DNA of 29,564 bases from NCBI GenBank assembly GCA_964343195.1, contig CAYFIR010000085.1:1-29564 (forward strand), in the 5' to 3' direction. The translations under genes were made by a program, and so were the position numbers. Under the pieces are notes generated by a model. The model was not told where the DNA came from. It ran no database searches and worked only from the letters and a program-made list of their open reading frames with translations. Of the stretch, positions 1 to 7,132 are shown piece after piece; position 1 is the stretch's first letter, and every line of letters starts with the position of its first letter. The DNA is from CAYVAP01 sp964343195 (GTDB lineage: Bacteria; Bacteroidota; Bacteroidia; J057).

Positions 1-71
1 CGGCCTGCGGGTAGAATGAAATGCCGAACTTTTCTTGCTTACTTCTTTTGTAGGGAAGCAAATTGAAGAAT
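1..71 (+). repeat. Dispersed intergenic element, copy A
   Basis: The sequence begins with a GC-rich piece (cggcctgcggg) followed by a 55-base block at 17-71 that recurs at 29510-29564 with only two mismatches by eye. The block contains a small inverted repeat, TTGCTT (35-40) with AAGCAA (55-60), around an AC-TTCTTTT-GT core. A more diverged relative lies at 186-290. The element is cut by the window start, so its left end is unknown. It carries no open reading frame I would defend. It is most likely a non-autonomous intergenic repeat of unknown function. Confidence 0.75.
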
Positions 72-185
72 AATACGCTGCAAATTATTCTCACGCAGAT
101 CGAAGATGCCGCATAGCGGTAGGCGCAGGGACGCAGAGAGAAACCTGCCGGTGATCAAATTCCCTTTAAAAGAGCCATAAAGCGG
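72..185. other. Gene-free stretch with degenerate cgcag motifs
   Basis: No gene is visible here. Positions about 94-152 contain repeated cgcag/gacgcagag words (cacgcag, aggcgcagg, gacgcagagag). They resemble the low-complexity 'gcgcagagacgcagag' tracts seen between genes in many bacteria. I see no promoter, RNA or coding signal that I can support. Confidence 0.4.
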
Positions 186-290
186 GCTTGTGGCGGCGTA
201 GGGGGGCATTCGGTGAACCGGGGCGGCCTGCGGGGCTGAATGGAATGCCCAGGTTTCTTTGCCTACTTTCTTTTGAAAGAAAGTAGGTCC
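186..290 (+). repeat. Dispersed intergenic element, copy B, with strong hairpin
   Basis: A diverged copy of the element at the two window ends. The GC-rich head (ggcattcgg...ggggcggcctgcggg) is followed by tgaatggaatgccc and a hairpin at 262-287. The hairpin arms CCTACTTTCTTT (262-273) and AAAGAAAGTAGG (276-287) are perfectly complementary over 12 bases with a 2-base centre. Its right arm runs straight into the first unit of the tandem array at 283. In copies A and C this perfect hairpin is replaced by a shorter, decayed one. Confidence 0.7.
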
Positions 291-618
291 CGCTGAAAGC
301 GAAATAGCACTTTCATAGGTAGCATATTAAAGATCAACTGGCGGAGCTAAAAAAGAAGTAAGTCCCGCTGAAAGCGACATAACACTTTCAGAAATCATGT
401 ATTAAAAGTCCATTTGCGGAGCTAGAAAAAAGGTAGGTCCCGCTGATCCGCGATCCCGTGAAACGGGGAGGCGACATAACACTTTCAGAGGAAGCGTATT
501 AAAAGTCCATTTGCGGAGCTAGAAAAAAGGTAGGTCCCGCTGATCCGCGATCCCGTGAAACGGGGAGGCGAAATAACACTTTCTGAGGAAGCATATTAAA
601 GATCAACTGACGTAGCCA
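283..618 (+). repeat. Four-unit tandem repeat array (75/75/97/~89 bp)
   Basis: Four head-to-tail units start at gta(g/a)gtcccgctg: 283, 358, 433 and 530. Units 1 and 2 are 75 bp and have a short head with the mini-hairpin CGCT-GAA-AGCG. Units 3 and 4 replace the GAAAG core with about 22 extra bases that include the palindrome TCCCGT-GAA-ACGGGGA (454-469 and 551-566). Tails come in two types: 'atattaaagatcaactg' in units 1 and 4, and 'gtattaaaagtccatttgcgg' in units 2 and 3. The array is therefore a mosaic of two heads and two tails. There are no unique spacers, so it is not a CRISPR array. No coding frame is evident. Confidence 0.85.
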
Positions 619-811
619 GGCATGAGACATTGATCAAAGGCGGGATGATCTATGAGAACAGGAATTGATGTGATCCCAAAAGAGTAAGATATTGCGTATA
701 GGCCTGGTCTTTGGGGAGGATGAGAAATAGTGATGGAACAATAGCTGGCTTCGTGATCAGGAATCTGAATGCTGGGCGCAGGGGGATGGAACTGCAATGC
801 GGGATTATTTT
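619..811. other. Intergenic stretch, nothing recognised
   Basis: Lies between the end of the tandem array and the stop codon of the HD-domain gene. One 64-codon frame on the minus strand (603-797) runs into the repeat array and has no recognisable protein character, so I do not call it. No terminator with a clear T-tract was seen for the HD gene. Confidence 0.4.
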
Positions 812-1390
812 TCAGCCCACGAGGCGCTGAATTTGCGCAAGGTGTTCTGCTTTTCGAGGGGCCCTCAACCGTTTGGCTGTTTCAGTGAAATAGCAATGGT
901 TTGACAGGAAGCCAATCTGGATACGGTTCCAGTCTTCCTCGGTGTGAACCACGCCATAATGCATGAATTCGCGAAAGAGGTTTCTGCCTACAGGAAAGAA
1001 ATCTTCTCGCCCTAGGTAGTACAGGTCTGCATCACAAATGACCTTTTCAAGGTGATTTTGCGGCTTTTGAGGGACTTTGGTGGCCATGATCATCCCACAG
1101 ATTACTTCGATCTCCTGTGGGGAATAGTCAAAATCCGGCAAAACCTGTTTGACCAGCTCGCATCCTGCCTTTTCGTGTTCCTGATAGGTCTTCAGAAAGC
1201 CCGAGTCATGGTACAGAGCTGCGGTCTTAATTAGGGTAAGCTCATTACCAGAAATACCTTCCATCTCAGCGATTTCGACCGCAGAGTCGTATACATCCAG
1301 AGTATGGGCGTAACTGTGGTAAAATAATTCCGTTTGAAGCTCAGACTTGAGCTTGGATAAGATAAATTTACGGGCGGCAAGAAAGTCCAT
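812..1390 (-). CDS. HD-domain phosphohydrolase-like protein
   Basis: A 192-residue cytoplasmic protein of the HD metal-dependent phosphohydrolase superfamily. The metal-ligand pattern is visible: H29 (in YAHT), the H61-D62 pair in LYHDSGF, H72 in the following helix, and D120/D122 in VICDADLYYLG. This is the order H...HD...H...D typical of small single-domain HD hydrolases, some of which act on nucleotides or nucleotide second messengers. The substrate cannot be told from sequence. The start is an ATG giving a normal N-terminus. The gene is divergent from hisH, with only 68 bases between the two starts, so they may share a control region. No signal peptide or fused GGDEF, CRP or ppGpp-synthetase domain is present. 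Fold assignment is firm; function is open. Confidence 0.85.
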   Translation of the reverse strand: MDFLAARKFILSKLKSELQTELFYHSYAHTLDVYDSAVEIAEMEGISGNELTLIKTAALYHDSGFLKTYQEHEKAGCELVKQVLPDFDYSPQEIEVICGMIMATKVPQKPQNHLEKVICDADLYYLGREDFFPVGRNLFREFMHYGVVHTEEDWNRIQIGFLSNHCYFTETAKRLRAPRKAEHLAQIQRLVG

Positions 1391-1458
1391 CGCGGATCAG
1401 TTGGTTACGTTGAAAAATATTATTTGATGACTGCCCGCAACGAGTTACCCATAAAGAT

Positions 1459-2049
1459 ATGAATGTTGCAATTTTAAAGTATAACGCAGGAAACGTCCAA
1501 TCAGTTACATACGCGTTAGAAAGGTTAGGAGTTTCACCTATATTAACAGATAATCCTGAGAAACTCCAACAGGCAGACAAAGTTATTTTCCCCGGAGTAG
1601 GGGAGGCCAGTACCACCATGCAGTACCTGAAAAGGCATCAGCTGGACCAGGTTATTCGGGAATTAAAGCAGCCATTTCTGGGCATTTGCCTGGGGATGCA
1701 GCTCATGTGTCAGCATTCCGAAGAAGGCGATGTCGATTGCCTGGGTGTGTTTTCTGAGCCAGTCAAACGCTTCCCCAATCAGGGGCTGAAAGTGCCTCAT
1801 ATGGGCTGGAATAAGCTGCTTGATTATTCCAGTCCACTTTTTGAGACATTGCCTCAAGATCCATATGTATATTTTGTCCATAGCTATTATGTAGCCGTAG
1901 GACCTGACACCATCGCGTCATCTGACTATGGGCTACCCTTTAGTGCGGCTCTGCACAAGGAAAATTATTACGCTACGCAGTTTCACCCAGAGAAAAGCGG
2001 TGATGTCGGTTCGAAGATTCTGGAGCAGTTCCTGAAGATTGATCGGTAG
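1459..2049 (+). CDS. hisH: Imidazole glycerol phosphate synthase, glutaminase subunit HisH
   Basis: A class I glutamine amidotransferase subunit of 196 residues, the usual length. With HisF it converts PRFAR and glutamine into imidazole glycerol phosphate and AICAR in histidine biosynthesis. The catalytic triad is complete: nucleophile C77 in GICLGMQL, then H176 and E178 in FHPEKSG. The oxyanion-strand PGVGE motif (45-49) and the HisH-typical PHMGWN segment are also present. The start ATG gives the canonical N-terminus (MNVAILKYNAGN). No other his gene lies in the window: upstream is a divergent HD-domain gene and downstream a convergent membrane-protein gene. This hisH therefore appears to be its own transcription unit, and HisF must be encoded elsewhere. 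Confidence 0.96.
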   Translation: MNVAILKYNAGNVQSVTYALERLGVSPILTDNPEKLQQADKVIFPGVGEASTTMQYLKRHQLDQVIRELKQPFLGICLGMQLMCQHSEEGDVDCLGVFSEPVKRFPNQGLKVPHMGWNKLLDYSSPLFETLPQDPYVYFVHSYYVAVGPDTIASSDYGLPFSAALHKENYYATQFHPEKSGDVGSKILEQFLKIDR

Positions 2050-2070
2050 AATAGGGGCTTATTGGAAAAA

Positions 2071-2478
2071 TCAGGCAGCGCTGTCTGCTTCCTCCTTGAG
2101 CCGTTTGTACTTAATGAAATATACAAAAGCCAGAATGAGGAACAGAATGGCGATTCCCAGTGCGCCACCAGCCACAATCAGAATGGCTGAAAGGGATGAG
2201 AGGGTATAGCTGCTCAGGATGCTGATTACTGAAAATGCCATGCTTGTATAAGCAAAGGTTTTATACAGCCTTTCTACTCGTGCCAACCGCTCATCAGCCT
2301 GATGCTTGAGTATGCGATCCCTCAATCTGTGGCCGTCAGGTTTCATCTCGGCATCAGATTCGGTGGGGATGTGTTGAATGATTCCCCGAGGATTTGTGAC
2401 AAACGGAGTTGAGCCCTGGGAGGCCATGGCTGGCATTAGGCTGATCAGGCAAATGAATAAAGCTGGAAAGTACTTCAT
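2071..2478 (-). CDS. Small membrane protein, unknown function
   Basis: A 135-residue protein I do not recognise. Residues 1-19 look like a signal peptide (MKYFPALFICLISLMPAMA, then S). The middle (about 45-70) is charged and helical, rich in R, D, E and K. Two adjacent hydrophobic segments follow (about 75-95 and 97-120), ending in a basic YFIKYKRLKEE tail. A likely topology is an exported N-terminal part with a two-helix membrane hairpin and a short charged C-terminus. It ends 21 bases from the stop of hisH, in convergent orientation. Upstream lies the lipoprotein gene at 2637-3860 on the same strand, 158 bases away, so the two may or may not be co-transcribed. The gene is probably real because it has a clean signal peptide and start. 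Confidence 0.65.
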   Translation of the reverse strand: MKYFPALFICLISLMPAMASQGSTPFVTNPRGIIQHIPTESDAEMKPDGHRLRDRILKHQADERLARVERLYKTFAYTSMAFSVISILSSYTLSSLSAILIVAGGALGIAILFLILAFVYFIKYKRLKEEADSAA

Positions 2479-2566
2479 GATAAATTGGGTAATGGATGAC
2501 AGCTTTGTAGAGGGAAGTGCCTTTTCACTGTTCCGGTTACCACGCTACCATTTAAGCCTTCCCGAT

Positions 2567-2587
2567 GAGAGGACACAGTTTCCTCTC
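2567..2587. other. Intergenic hairpin
   Basis: A perfect 7-bp inverted repeat, GAGAGGA (2567-2573) and TCCTCTC (2581-2587), around a 7-base loop. It lies 50 bases past the stop of the minus-strand lipoprotein gene. No T-tract follows on the minus strand, so it is at best an imperfect terminator or an RNA-stabilising 3' stem. Confidence 0.4.
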
Positions 2588-2636
2588 AAAGGGGGGACGA
2601 ACAAAATTTTGAAACTACATCTCTTTTTGAAAAAAA

Positions 2637-3860
2637 TTATCGGGTCAATTCATGCTCATGGATTGCCCGTCCCAACTCAGCGAGAAAGGGAAACCCGATC
2701 TCATCGTACTCATAATTTCCGTCGTTGAAAATGCCATTTCTGTTCACTAACAAGGTCGCCGACAGGAAAAACTCTACCTCGTTTTCCTCGTCGACGATGT
2801 AGGCATTGTCGGTCAGGTAGCCATAGGCAACTCCGACCTTGTTGTAAATCCGGATGTGCTTTGGCATAGGTTCTTTCGAATCGCCAAACATGAAAAATTT
2901 GACGTAGCTGTCGTAATAGTCAGAAGGATCATAACTGGGCCACTGACTTTCTCCGGGTAACTGAGACATGGCTTCCAGCACCAGTTGCCTATCGGCGGGC
3001 CGCAGGTCCCAGCGCTGATGAACTGGAACAGACTCCGGGAAAATGAGCGCCCTTAGCATGTCTTGCTGATCCTGTAGGGGAAAGAAGTTTTTGCTGGCAA
3101 AATCCTTGGGCTCCCTCACCACCGAGTCTCCGATCAATTCTCCCCTGCCTTTGAGAATGGGATCAGGCAGTGGAATGTGCGTTTCATTGTATTGCGCAGG
3201 GAGGTTTAGAGGATTGCCATTTGGTAAAATGAACCTCACAGGATTGGTGTAGCGGTTTTCCTCCGGAGGCAAAAAGATCGAGAGCCTGTGCGTCAGGCGG
3301 ATGGCTTGGTAGCCTTTGTCCCAAAGCGTCTGATTGAGGGGCCCCTGCCCAACAAATTCGTACAGTCGGTTGAAGGCGTCATTGTCGCTAACAAGGAAAA
3401 TTTTCCGGGCATAGTGTGCGACACTCGGAAGACCATCTTTTGCACTGCTATCCGCCGTAACGGCTGTTTGCGAAGGTCTTATACTATCCGTCAGCATGGG
3501 AGTGGTAGCCGGAATGTCCAACTCCTTTAGTTTTTCCAGCGCCACCAGCGCCGTGGGGAACTTGACCGTGCTGGCCGGATAAAAGTAAGCGCCTGTGTCC
3601 AGACGATACGAATGGGAAACGAAGGTGGGGCTGCCATTTGAATCCCGGTTGATCTGTGTGTACAGAATTTGCAGCTCAAATCGTCCAGGATCGCTCATGA
3701 CCGAATCAACCGCAGGGTTTTGTCGGTCCTGCAGGATTTTGACCAGGAGATTGTCGGAAGGATTCTCCTGAGAAGTGGTACAGCCAACCATTGCGAAGAT
3801 ATTTAGGGCAACCAAGCCCCCAAACAGGCGTAAAGCAACTACGAAATGATCCATATGCAT
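2637..3860 (-). CDS. Class A beta-lactamase-fold serine hydrolase, lipoprotein
   Basis: A 407-residue secreted serine hydrolase of the class A beta-lactamase/transpeptidase-like fold (Beta-lactamase2 group). The three active-site boxes are in order: S97-T-V-K100 (in YPASTVKFP), S158-D-N160 (in LVSDNDAFN) and K341-V-G343. The N-terminus has a hydrophobic segment ending in AMVG-C27, a plausible lipobox that would anchor it as a lipoprotein. ATG codons at 3860 and 3854 are both possible starts. The protein is about 100 residues longer than typical class A beta-lactamases, mainly through an insert of about 150 residues between the second and third boxes. I see no clear ExxLN omega-loop motif with the deacylating glutamate. 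Real beta-lactam hydrolysis is therefore uncertain; a cell-wall or ester-hydrolysing role is equally possible. It is monocistronic by position. Confidence 0.85.
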   Translation of the reverse strand: MHMDHFVVALRLFGGLVALNIFAMVGCTTSQENPSDNLLVKILQDRQNPAVDSVMSDPGRFELQILYTQINRDSNGSPTFVSHSYRLDTGAYFYPASTVKFPTALVALEKLKELDIPATTPMLTDSIRPSQTAVTADSSAKDGLPSVAHYARKIFLVSDNDAFNRLYEFVGQGPLNQTLWDKGYQAIRLTHRLSIFLPPEENRYTNPVRFILPNGNPLNLPAQYNETHIPLPDPILKGRGELIGDSVVREPKDFASKNFFPLQDQQDMLRALIFPESVPVHQRWDLRPADRQLVLEAMSQLPGESQWPSYDPSDYYDSYVKFFMFGDSKEPMPKHIRIYNKVGVAYGYLTDNAYIVDEENEVEFFLSATLLVNRNGIFNDGNYEYDEIGFPFLAELGRAIHEHELTR

Positions 3861-3916
3861 ATTACTGGTTTGAACCTTGCAGGGAAATTTCAGTAATTTG
3901 CCGCTATTCCAAAAAC

Positions 3917-3988
3917 GCCACCGTAGTTCAAGGGATAGAATAGGAGTTTCCTAAACTCTAGATCCAGGTTCGAGTCCTGGCGGCGGCA
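3917..3988 (+). tRNA. tRNA-Arg, anticodon CCT
   Basis: A full cloverleaf folds from 72 bases. The acceptor is GCCACCG/CGGCGGC with one A4-C69 mismatch, followed by discriminator A3988. The D-stem is GTTC/GAAT, the anticodon stem GGAGT/ACTCT with loop TTCCTAA (anticodon CCT at 3950-3952), the variable loop AGAT, and the T-stem CCAGG/CCTGG with loop TTCGAGT. It decodes AGG. The 3' CCA is not encoded and would be added after transcription. A terminator follows within a few bases. The acceptor mismatch is mildly unusual. Confidence 0.93.
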
Positions 3989-3989
3989 C

Positions 3990-4033
3990 AAAAAACGAGG
4001 CTGTCTCAACTTGAGGCAGCCTCGTCTTTTTTT
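3990..4033. terminator. Bidirectional intrinsic terminator between tRNA-Arg and thrC
   Basis: A 15-bp stem (3995-4009 with 4011-4025, one mismatch) is flanked by T7 on the plus side (4027-4033) and by A6 (3990-3995), which is T6 on the minus strand. It can therefore stop transcripts from both the tRNA (plus) and thrC (minus). The stem sequence GAGGCTGtCTC is closely similar to the terminator at 22994-23027. Confidence 0.9.
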
Positions 4034-4053
4034 GCTCAAAAAATCTCACGCTC

Positions 4054-5358
4054 TTAAAATTCCATTATCCACTTCCTGAACCCGGCATAGTCCGGCTGAG
4101 TGGGAATGGCGACCTTCTCGCGGTGGCGTAAAATCTCCAGTCGCTCTGGAATCTCGACTTTCCCACCGATCTCTTCTTCCACCACGTCCGGGAATTTGGA
4201 AGGGTGGGCGGTTTCGAGGATCACGATCTGATGATCGGGCTGAAGGCTTTGGTAGTCCTTTGCAGCAAGGTAGCCGACCGCTCCATGTGGGTCGATTACA
4301 TAGCCATATTTGTCAAAAACCTCCTTGATTCCAGCTCGGGTCTGGGTGTCGTCGAAAGCCACTCCATGAATGGCTGCTTTCATTTCGTCCCAAGAGCCAT
4401 CGTGGAGGTCCAGCATGCGGACAAAGTTGCTGGGGTTCCCCACGTCCATGGCGTTGGAAATGGTCGCTACCGATGGCCGGGCCGTGTAAATGCCTTCACG
4501 CAGATACTCGGGCACGATATCGTTGACGTTGGTTGCTGCGACGAAGCCCTCAATGGGGAGCCCCAACCGCTGTGCGATGAGACCGCCCGTCATGTTACCA
4601 AAGTTTCCACTGGGCACACAGAAAACCACTGGCTTGCTGTGATCCTGCAATTGCTGCCATGCACGGAAGTAGTACCAAACCTGCGGAATCAGGCGGGCAA
4701 TGTTGATGCTATTGGCGGAACTGATGCGGATCTGATCGCGAAGTTCCTGATCCAGGAATGCCTGCTTGACCAGCGCCTGACATTCGTCAAAGGAGCCTGC
4801 TACTTCCAGCGCAGTGATATTTTGGCCGAGGGCCGTTAGCTGTTTTTCCTGGAGGAAACTCACGCGACCTTTGGGATACAGGATGACGACTTTGATGCCT
4901 TCCACTGCCAGAAAACCACTGGCTACGGCCCCCCCCGTATCACCAGAGGTTGCCACGAGGATGTGCAGGTCGCGGGGATCTTCGTCCTGCGCGACAAAAT
5001 ATCCCATCAGGCGGGCCATGAACCGTGCGCCAAAATCCTTGAAGGCCAGCGTAGGCCCGTGAAACAATTCCAGATAATGCAGGGTTGAATCGAGAGAATG
5101 AACAGGAGCGTCAAAGGTTAGGGCCGATTCGATCATCGATTTCAACTCAGCTTCTGGGACGGCGTCTCCGATCAACTGCTTGCTGACTGCCAGGGCGATG
5201 TCCTGAAAGCTCAGATTGGGCAATTGCTCGAAAAATTCCTGCGGAAGTAGAACAATTTCCTCGGGCATGTATAGCCCGTTGTCGGGGGGGAGCCCCTGTA
5301 GTACTGCCTCTCGCAGTGATACCCGTAAGTCGGGATTGTTGGTACTGTATAGTTTCAT
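4054..5358 (-). CDS. thrC: Threonine synthase
   Basis: A PLP-dependent threonine synthase of 434 residues that converts O-phospho-L-homoserine to threonine, the last step of the pathway. The PLP-binding lysine is K107 in GPTLAFKDFG. The phosphate-binding serine/glycine run (VATSGDTGGAVASGF) and the SGNFGNMTGG segment are also present. I place the start at 5358 because MKLYSTNN is the usual ThrC N-terminus. The open frame extends nine codons further upstream, but those codons would overlap the start of the divergent lipoprotein gene. Length and motifs fit the longer ThrC class found in Bacteroidota and Enterobacteria. thrB lies about 740 bases away on the same strand, but a plus-strand gene intervenes, so this is not a simple thrBC operon. 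The stop is followed by the bidirectional terminator. Confidence 0.97.
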   Translation of the reverse strand: MKLYSTNNPDLRVSLREAVLQGLPPDNGLYMPEEIVLLPQEFFEQLPNLSFQDIALAVSKQLIGDAVPEAELKSMIESALTFDAPVHSLDSTLHYLELFHGPTLAFKDFGARFMARLMGYFVAQDEDPRDLHILVATSGDTGGAVASGFLAVEGIKVVILYPKGRVSFLQEKQLTALGQNITALEVAGSFDECQALVKQAFLDQELRDQIRISSANSINIARLIPQVWYYFRAWQQLQDHSKPVVFCVPSGNFGNMTGGLIAQRLGLPIEGFVAATNVNDIVPEYLREGIYTARPSVATISNAMDVGNPSNFVRMLDLHDGSWDEMKAAIHGVAFDDTQTRAGIKEVFDKYGYVIDPHGAVGYLAAKDYQSLQPDHQIVILETAHPSKFPDVVEEEIGGKVEIPERLEILRHREKVAIPTQPDYAGFRKWIMEF

Positions 5359-5370
5359 GTTATTTAAACC

Positions 5371-6003
5371 ATGACTCGATTTCACTTGGCAATAGTTGTG
5401 CTTTTATGGGGCCTTTGGGCCTGCCAGTCGGTTAGCTCAGAGGGGGAAACTTCCTCTTCTGATTCTTCCCGGAAAGAAATGTTGCCCGACTCTTCTCTTG
5501 CAGATGTCTTTCAACCCTGGGATGGACACTGGAAGGGAACCTTTTCCATTTACCTCGATCCCAACGGGCAGCTACCGGGTAAAGCTCAACCTCGCGTATC
5601 CGATCCATCCATCCTCGACTCATTGGGGCTTGAACTTTCGTCTCAGATAGCGGTCGAGCAATTTTACGAATCCACGTCCCCTTTCTACCAGACTGTCCGA
5701 ATCGTTGATACCTACGCTGATGGGCGACAGGTGGAATCGGCTGGCTACAATGAAGTTCGGAGAGATACCCTGCTTTGTGTGGTGAATAAACCCGGAGAAC
5801 AGGTCGTTCACATCGGAAAGCATCCCGCTCCGCAAACCATCATCTGGGGAAGAAAGCTATCCAATCCTACTACGGTGGAGTATTTCTACGAAAAGGTAGA
5901 AGGAAGTACGTACTCCATCCTGGGGTGGGGCTACTATGGGAAGGATGATCCCAGCCTGACCCCCAAAATGTGGTTTTATGCGACCTACGAGCGAGTAGAA
6001 TAG
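5371..6003 (+). CDS. Putative lipoprotein, unknown function
   Basis: A 210-residue protein with a lipoprotein signal: a hydrophobic stretch at residues 6-17 ends in LLWGLWA-C18, followed by a serine-rich linker (SVSSEGETSSSDSS). The mature part begins with DGHWKGTFSIYLDPNG and is rich in beta-strand-like segments (VEQFYESTSPFYQTVRIVDTY, then QTIIWGRKL and VEYFYEK). This suggests a lipocalin-like or similar beta-barrel fold, but I do not recognise the family with confidence. It is divergent from thrC: the two start codons are only 12 bases apart. Each gene's promoter must therefore lie inside the other's 5' coding region. It converges with thrB. Confidence 0.7.
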   Translation: MTRFHLAIVVLLWGLWACQSVSSEGETSSSDSSRKEMLPDSSLADVFQPWDGHWKGTFSIYLDPNGQLPGKAQPRVSDPSILDSLGLELSSQIAVEQFYESTSPFYQTVRIVDTYADGRQVESAGYNEVRRDTLLCVVNKPGEQVVHIGKHPAPQTIIWGRKLSNPTTVEYFYEKVEGSTYSILGWGYYGKDDPSLTPKMWFYATYERVE

Positions 6004-6035
6004 CTTATGTAAAAGAACCAGGGGGAGTCGGTTTC

Positions 6036-6088
6036 GGTATGGGGTATGCGGAAAACGGAATTGACGTAAGCACCTTATACCTTATACC
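6036..6088. repeat. GGTATGG-type inverted repeat in convergent spacer
   Basis: GGTATGGGGTAT (6036-6047) pairs with ATACCTTATACC (6077-6088) over 12 positions, two of them G-T. The pair flanks a 29-base loop between the stops of the lipoprotein gene and thrB. The same GGTATGA-like heptamer vocabulary recurs at 15131-15192. It could act as a weak bidirectional stop or RNA 3' end, but there is no clear T-tract. Confidence 0.5.
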
Positions 6089-6097
6089 CTCTCATCT

Positions 6098-7033
6098 CTA
6101 CTTAATCCGCTGAGCTCCCATTGGGTTCACAGTAGAGATCGTCCGCTCTGCTGGAATTCCCATGTCCACGAATGCCTGCTCCATGGCGATGCCGACCTTG
6201 AATGCTGTTTCGTCACCTTTGCACAGGGCAAACATGGCGGGACCTGCCCCTGAAATAGAGCATCCCAGTGCGCCCGCATTGATGGCTGCCTGTTTGACGT
6301 GGTAAAACCCGGGAATCAGTTTGGAGCGATAAGGCTCGGCAATGACATCCTGAAGGGAACGGCTGATTAGTTCGAAGTCCCCCTGGGTAAGTCCTGCAAT
6401 CATTCCGCCAAGGTTGCCCCACTGGGTGACGGCGTCCTTCATCGGAATCTCTGTCCGAAGGATGCTGCGGGCCTCGGTGGTCAGGATTTCCATTTCCGGC
6501 AGGACTACCGCGGCATATAGCTGATCCGGTACAGGAAGCTGCACGGTATCGAGGTCGTGGTTGCTGCGCACCAGCACCATTCCCCCCAAAAGGCTGGGGC
6601 CTACATTGTCGGCATGAATAGCGCCACCACTGGCGATGGCTTCGCCCTTCAAGGCAAACGGCAGCAGGTCTTTCTTCTCAAGTGGCCTGCCCATCAGTTC
6701 ATTGATGGCCACAGCAGCCGCAACTGCACTACAGGCACTTGATCCCAGGCCACTTCCGGCAGGAATTCCCTTGATGATTTCCATTTCGATGCCCTGTACC
6801 ACCCCCAAATGCTGGATCAGGCTCAGAGCCGCCACCCCTGCAGTGTTCTTCTCAGGGGCTGTCGGAAGTTTTCCTTCGTCCCCCTTGATGCTGGTGATGG
6901 TAAGTCCTGGATTTTGGGAAAATCTGACAATCACATCATCGCCGGGACGCATCAATGCAAATCCCAGAGTGTCAAACCCACAGGCTACATTGGCGACAGT
7001 AGCTGGAGCAAACACCTGTACCTCATTTCTCAT
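6098..7033 (-). CDS. thrB: Homoserine kinase
   Basis: A GHMP-family kinase of 311 residues that phosphorylates L-homoserine to O-phospho-L-homoserine, the substrate of ThrC. The N-terminal VFAPATVANVACGFDTLGFA segment is the classic homoserine kinase start. The phosphate-binding GHMP motif 2 is at P91-A100 (PAGSGLGSSA), and a C-terminal glycine-rich motif (SISGAGPAMFAL) is present. The ATG start gives the expected N-terminus. No thrA (aspartokinase/homoserine dehydrogenase) is adjacent. Upstream on the same strand, beyond 100 bases containing a terminator, is the large T9SS-exported protein, so thrB needs its own promoter close to 7040-7070. Confidence 0.96.
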   Translation of the reverse strand: MRNEVQVFAPATVANVACGFDTLGFALMRPGDDVIVRFSQNPGLTITSIKGDEGKLPTAPEKNTAGVAALSLIQHLGVVQGIEMEIIKGIPAGSGLGSSACSAVAAAVAINELMGRPLEKKDLLPFALKGEAIASGGAIHADNVGPSLLGGMVLVRSNHDLDTVQLPVPDQLYAAVVLPEMEILTTEARSILRTEIPMKDAVTQWGNLGGMIAGLTQGDFELISRSLQDVIAEPYRSKLIPGFYHVKQAAINAGALGCSISGAGPAMFALCKGDETAFKVGIAMEQAFVDMGIPAERTISTVNPMGAQRIK

Positions 7034-7071
7034 TGTGTCTAACCTAATAACTGGGCCTTTTGGTCCAATAC

Positions 7072-7108
7072 AAAAAAAGCGTCAATCTGACCGTGACCAG
7101 ATTGACGC
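7072..7108 (-). terminator. Intrinsic terminator of the T9SS Ig/PKD protein gene
   Basis: An 11-bp perfect stem, GCGTCAATCTG (7079-7089) and CAGATTGACGC (7098-7108), with an 8-base loop. Read on the minus strand it is followed by T7 (7078-7072). It sits between the stop at 7133 and the thrB start at 7033. Confidence 0.9.
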
Positions 7109-7132
7109 GCCAATATATGAAAATATGTCAAC

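Noticed and set aside
283..618. CRISPR array
   Set aside because: Units of 75-97 bp are repeats through their whole length, with no unique spacers and no cas genes nearby.
186..618. Retron-type msr/msd RNA
   Set aside because: The hairpin-rich repeats prompted the idea, but no reverse transcriptase gene occurs in the window and no a1/a2 pairing was found.
603..797. 64-codon minus-strand gene next to the repeat array
   Set aside because: It ends inside the tandem repeat and has no signal, motif or conserved-looking composition.
4204..4839. 211-codon open frame antisense to thrC
   Set aside because: A shadow frame; the thrC frame carries all conserved motifs.
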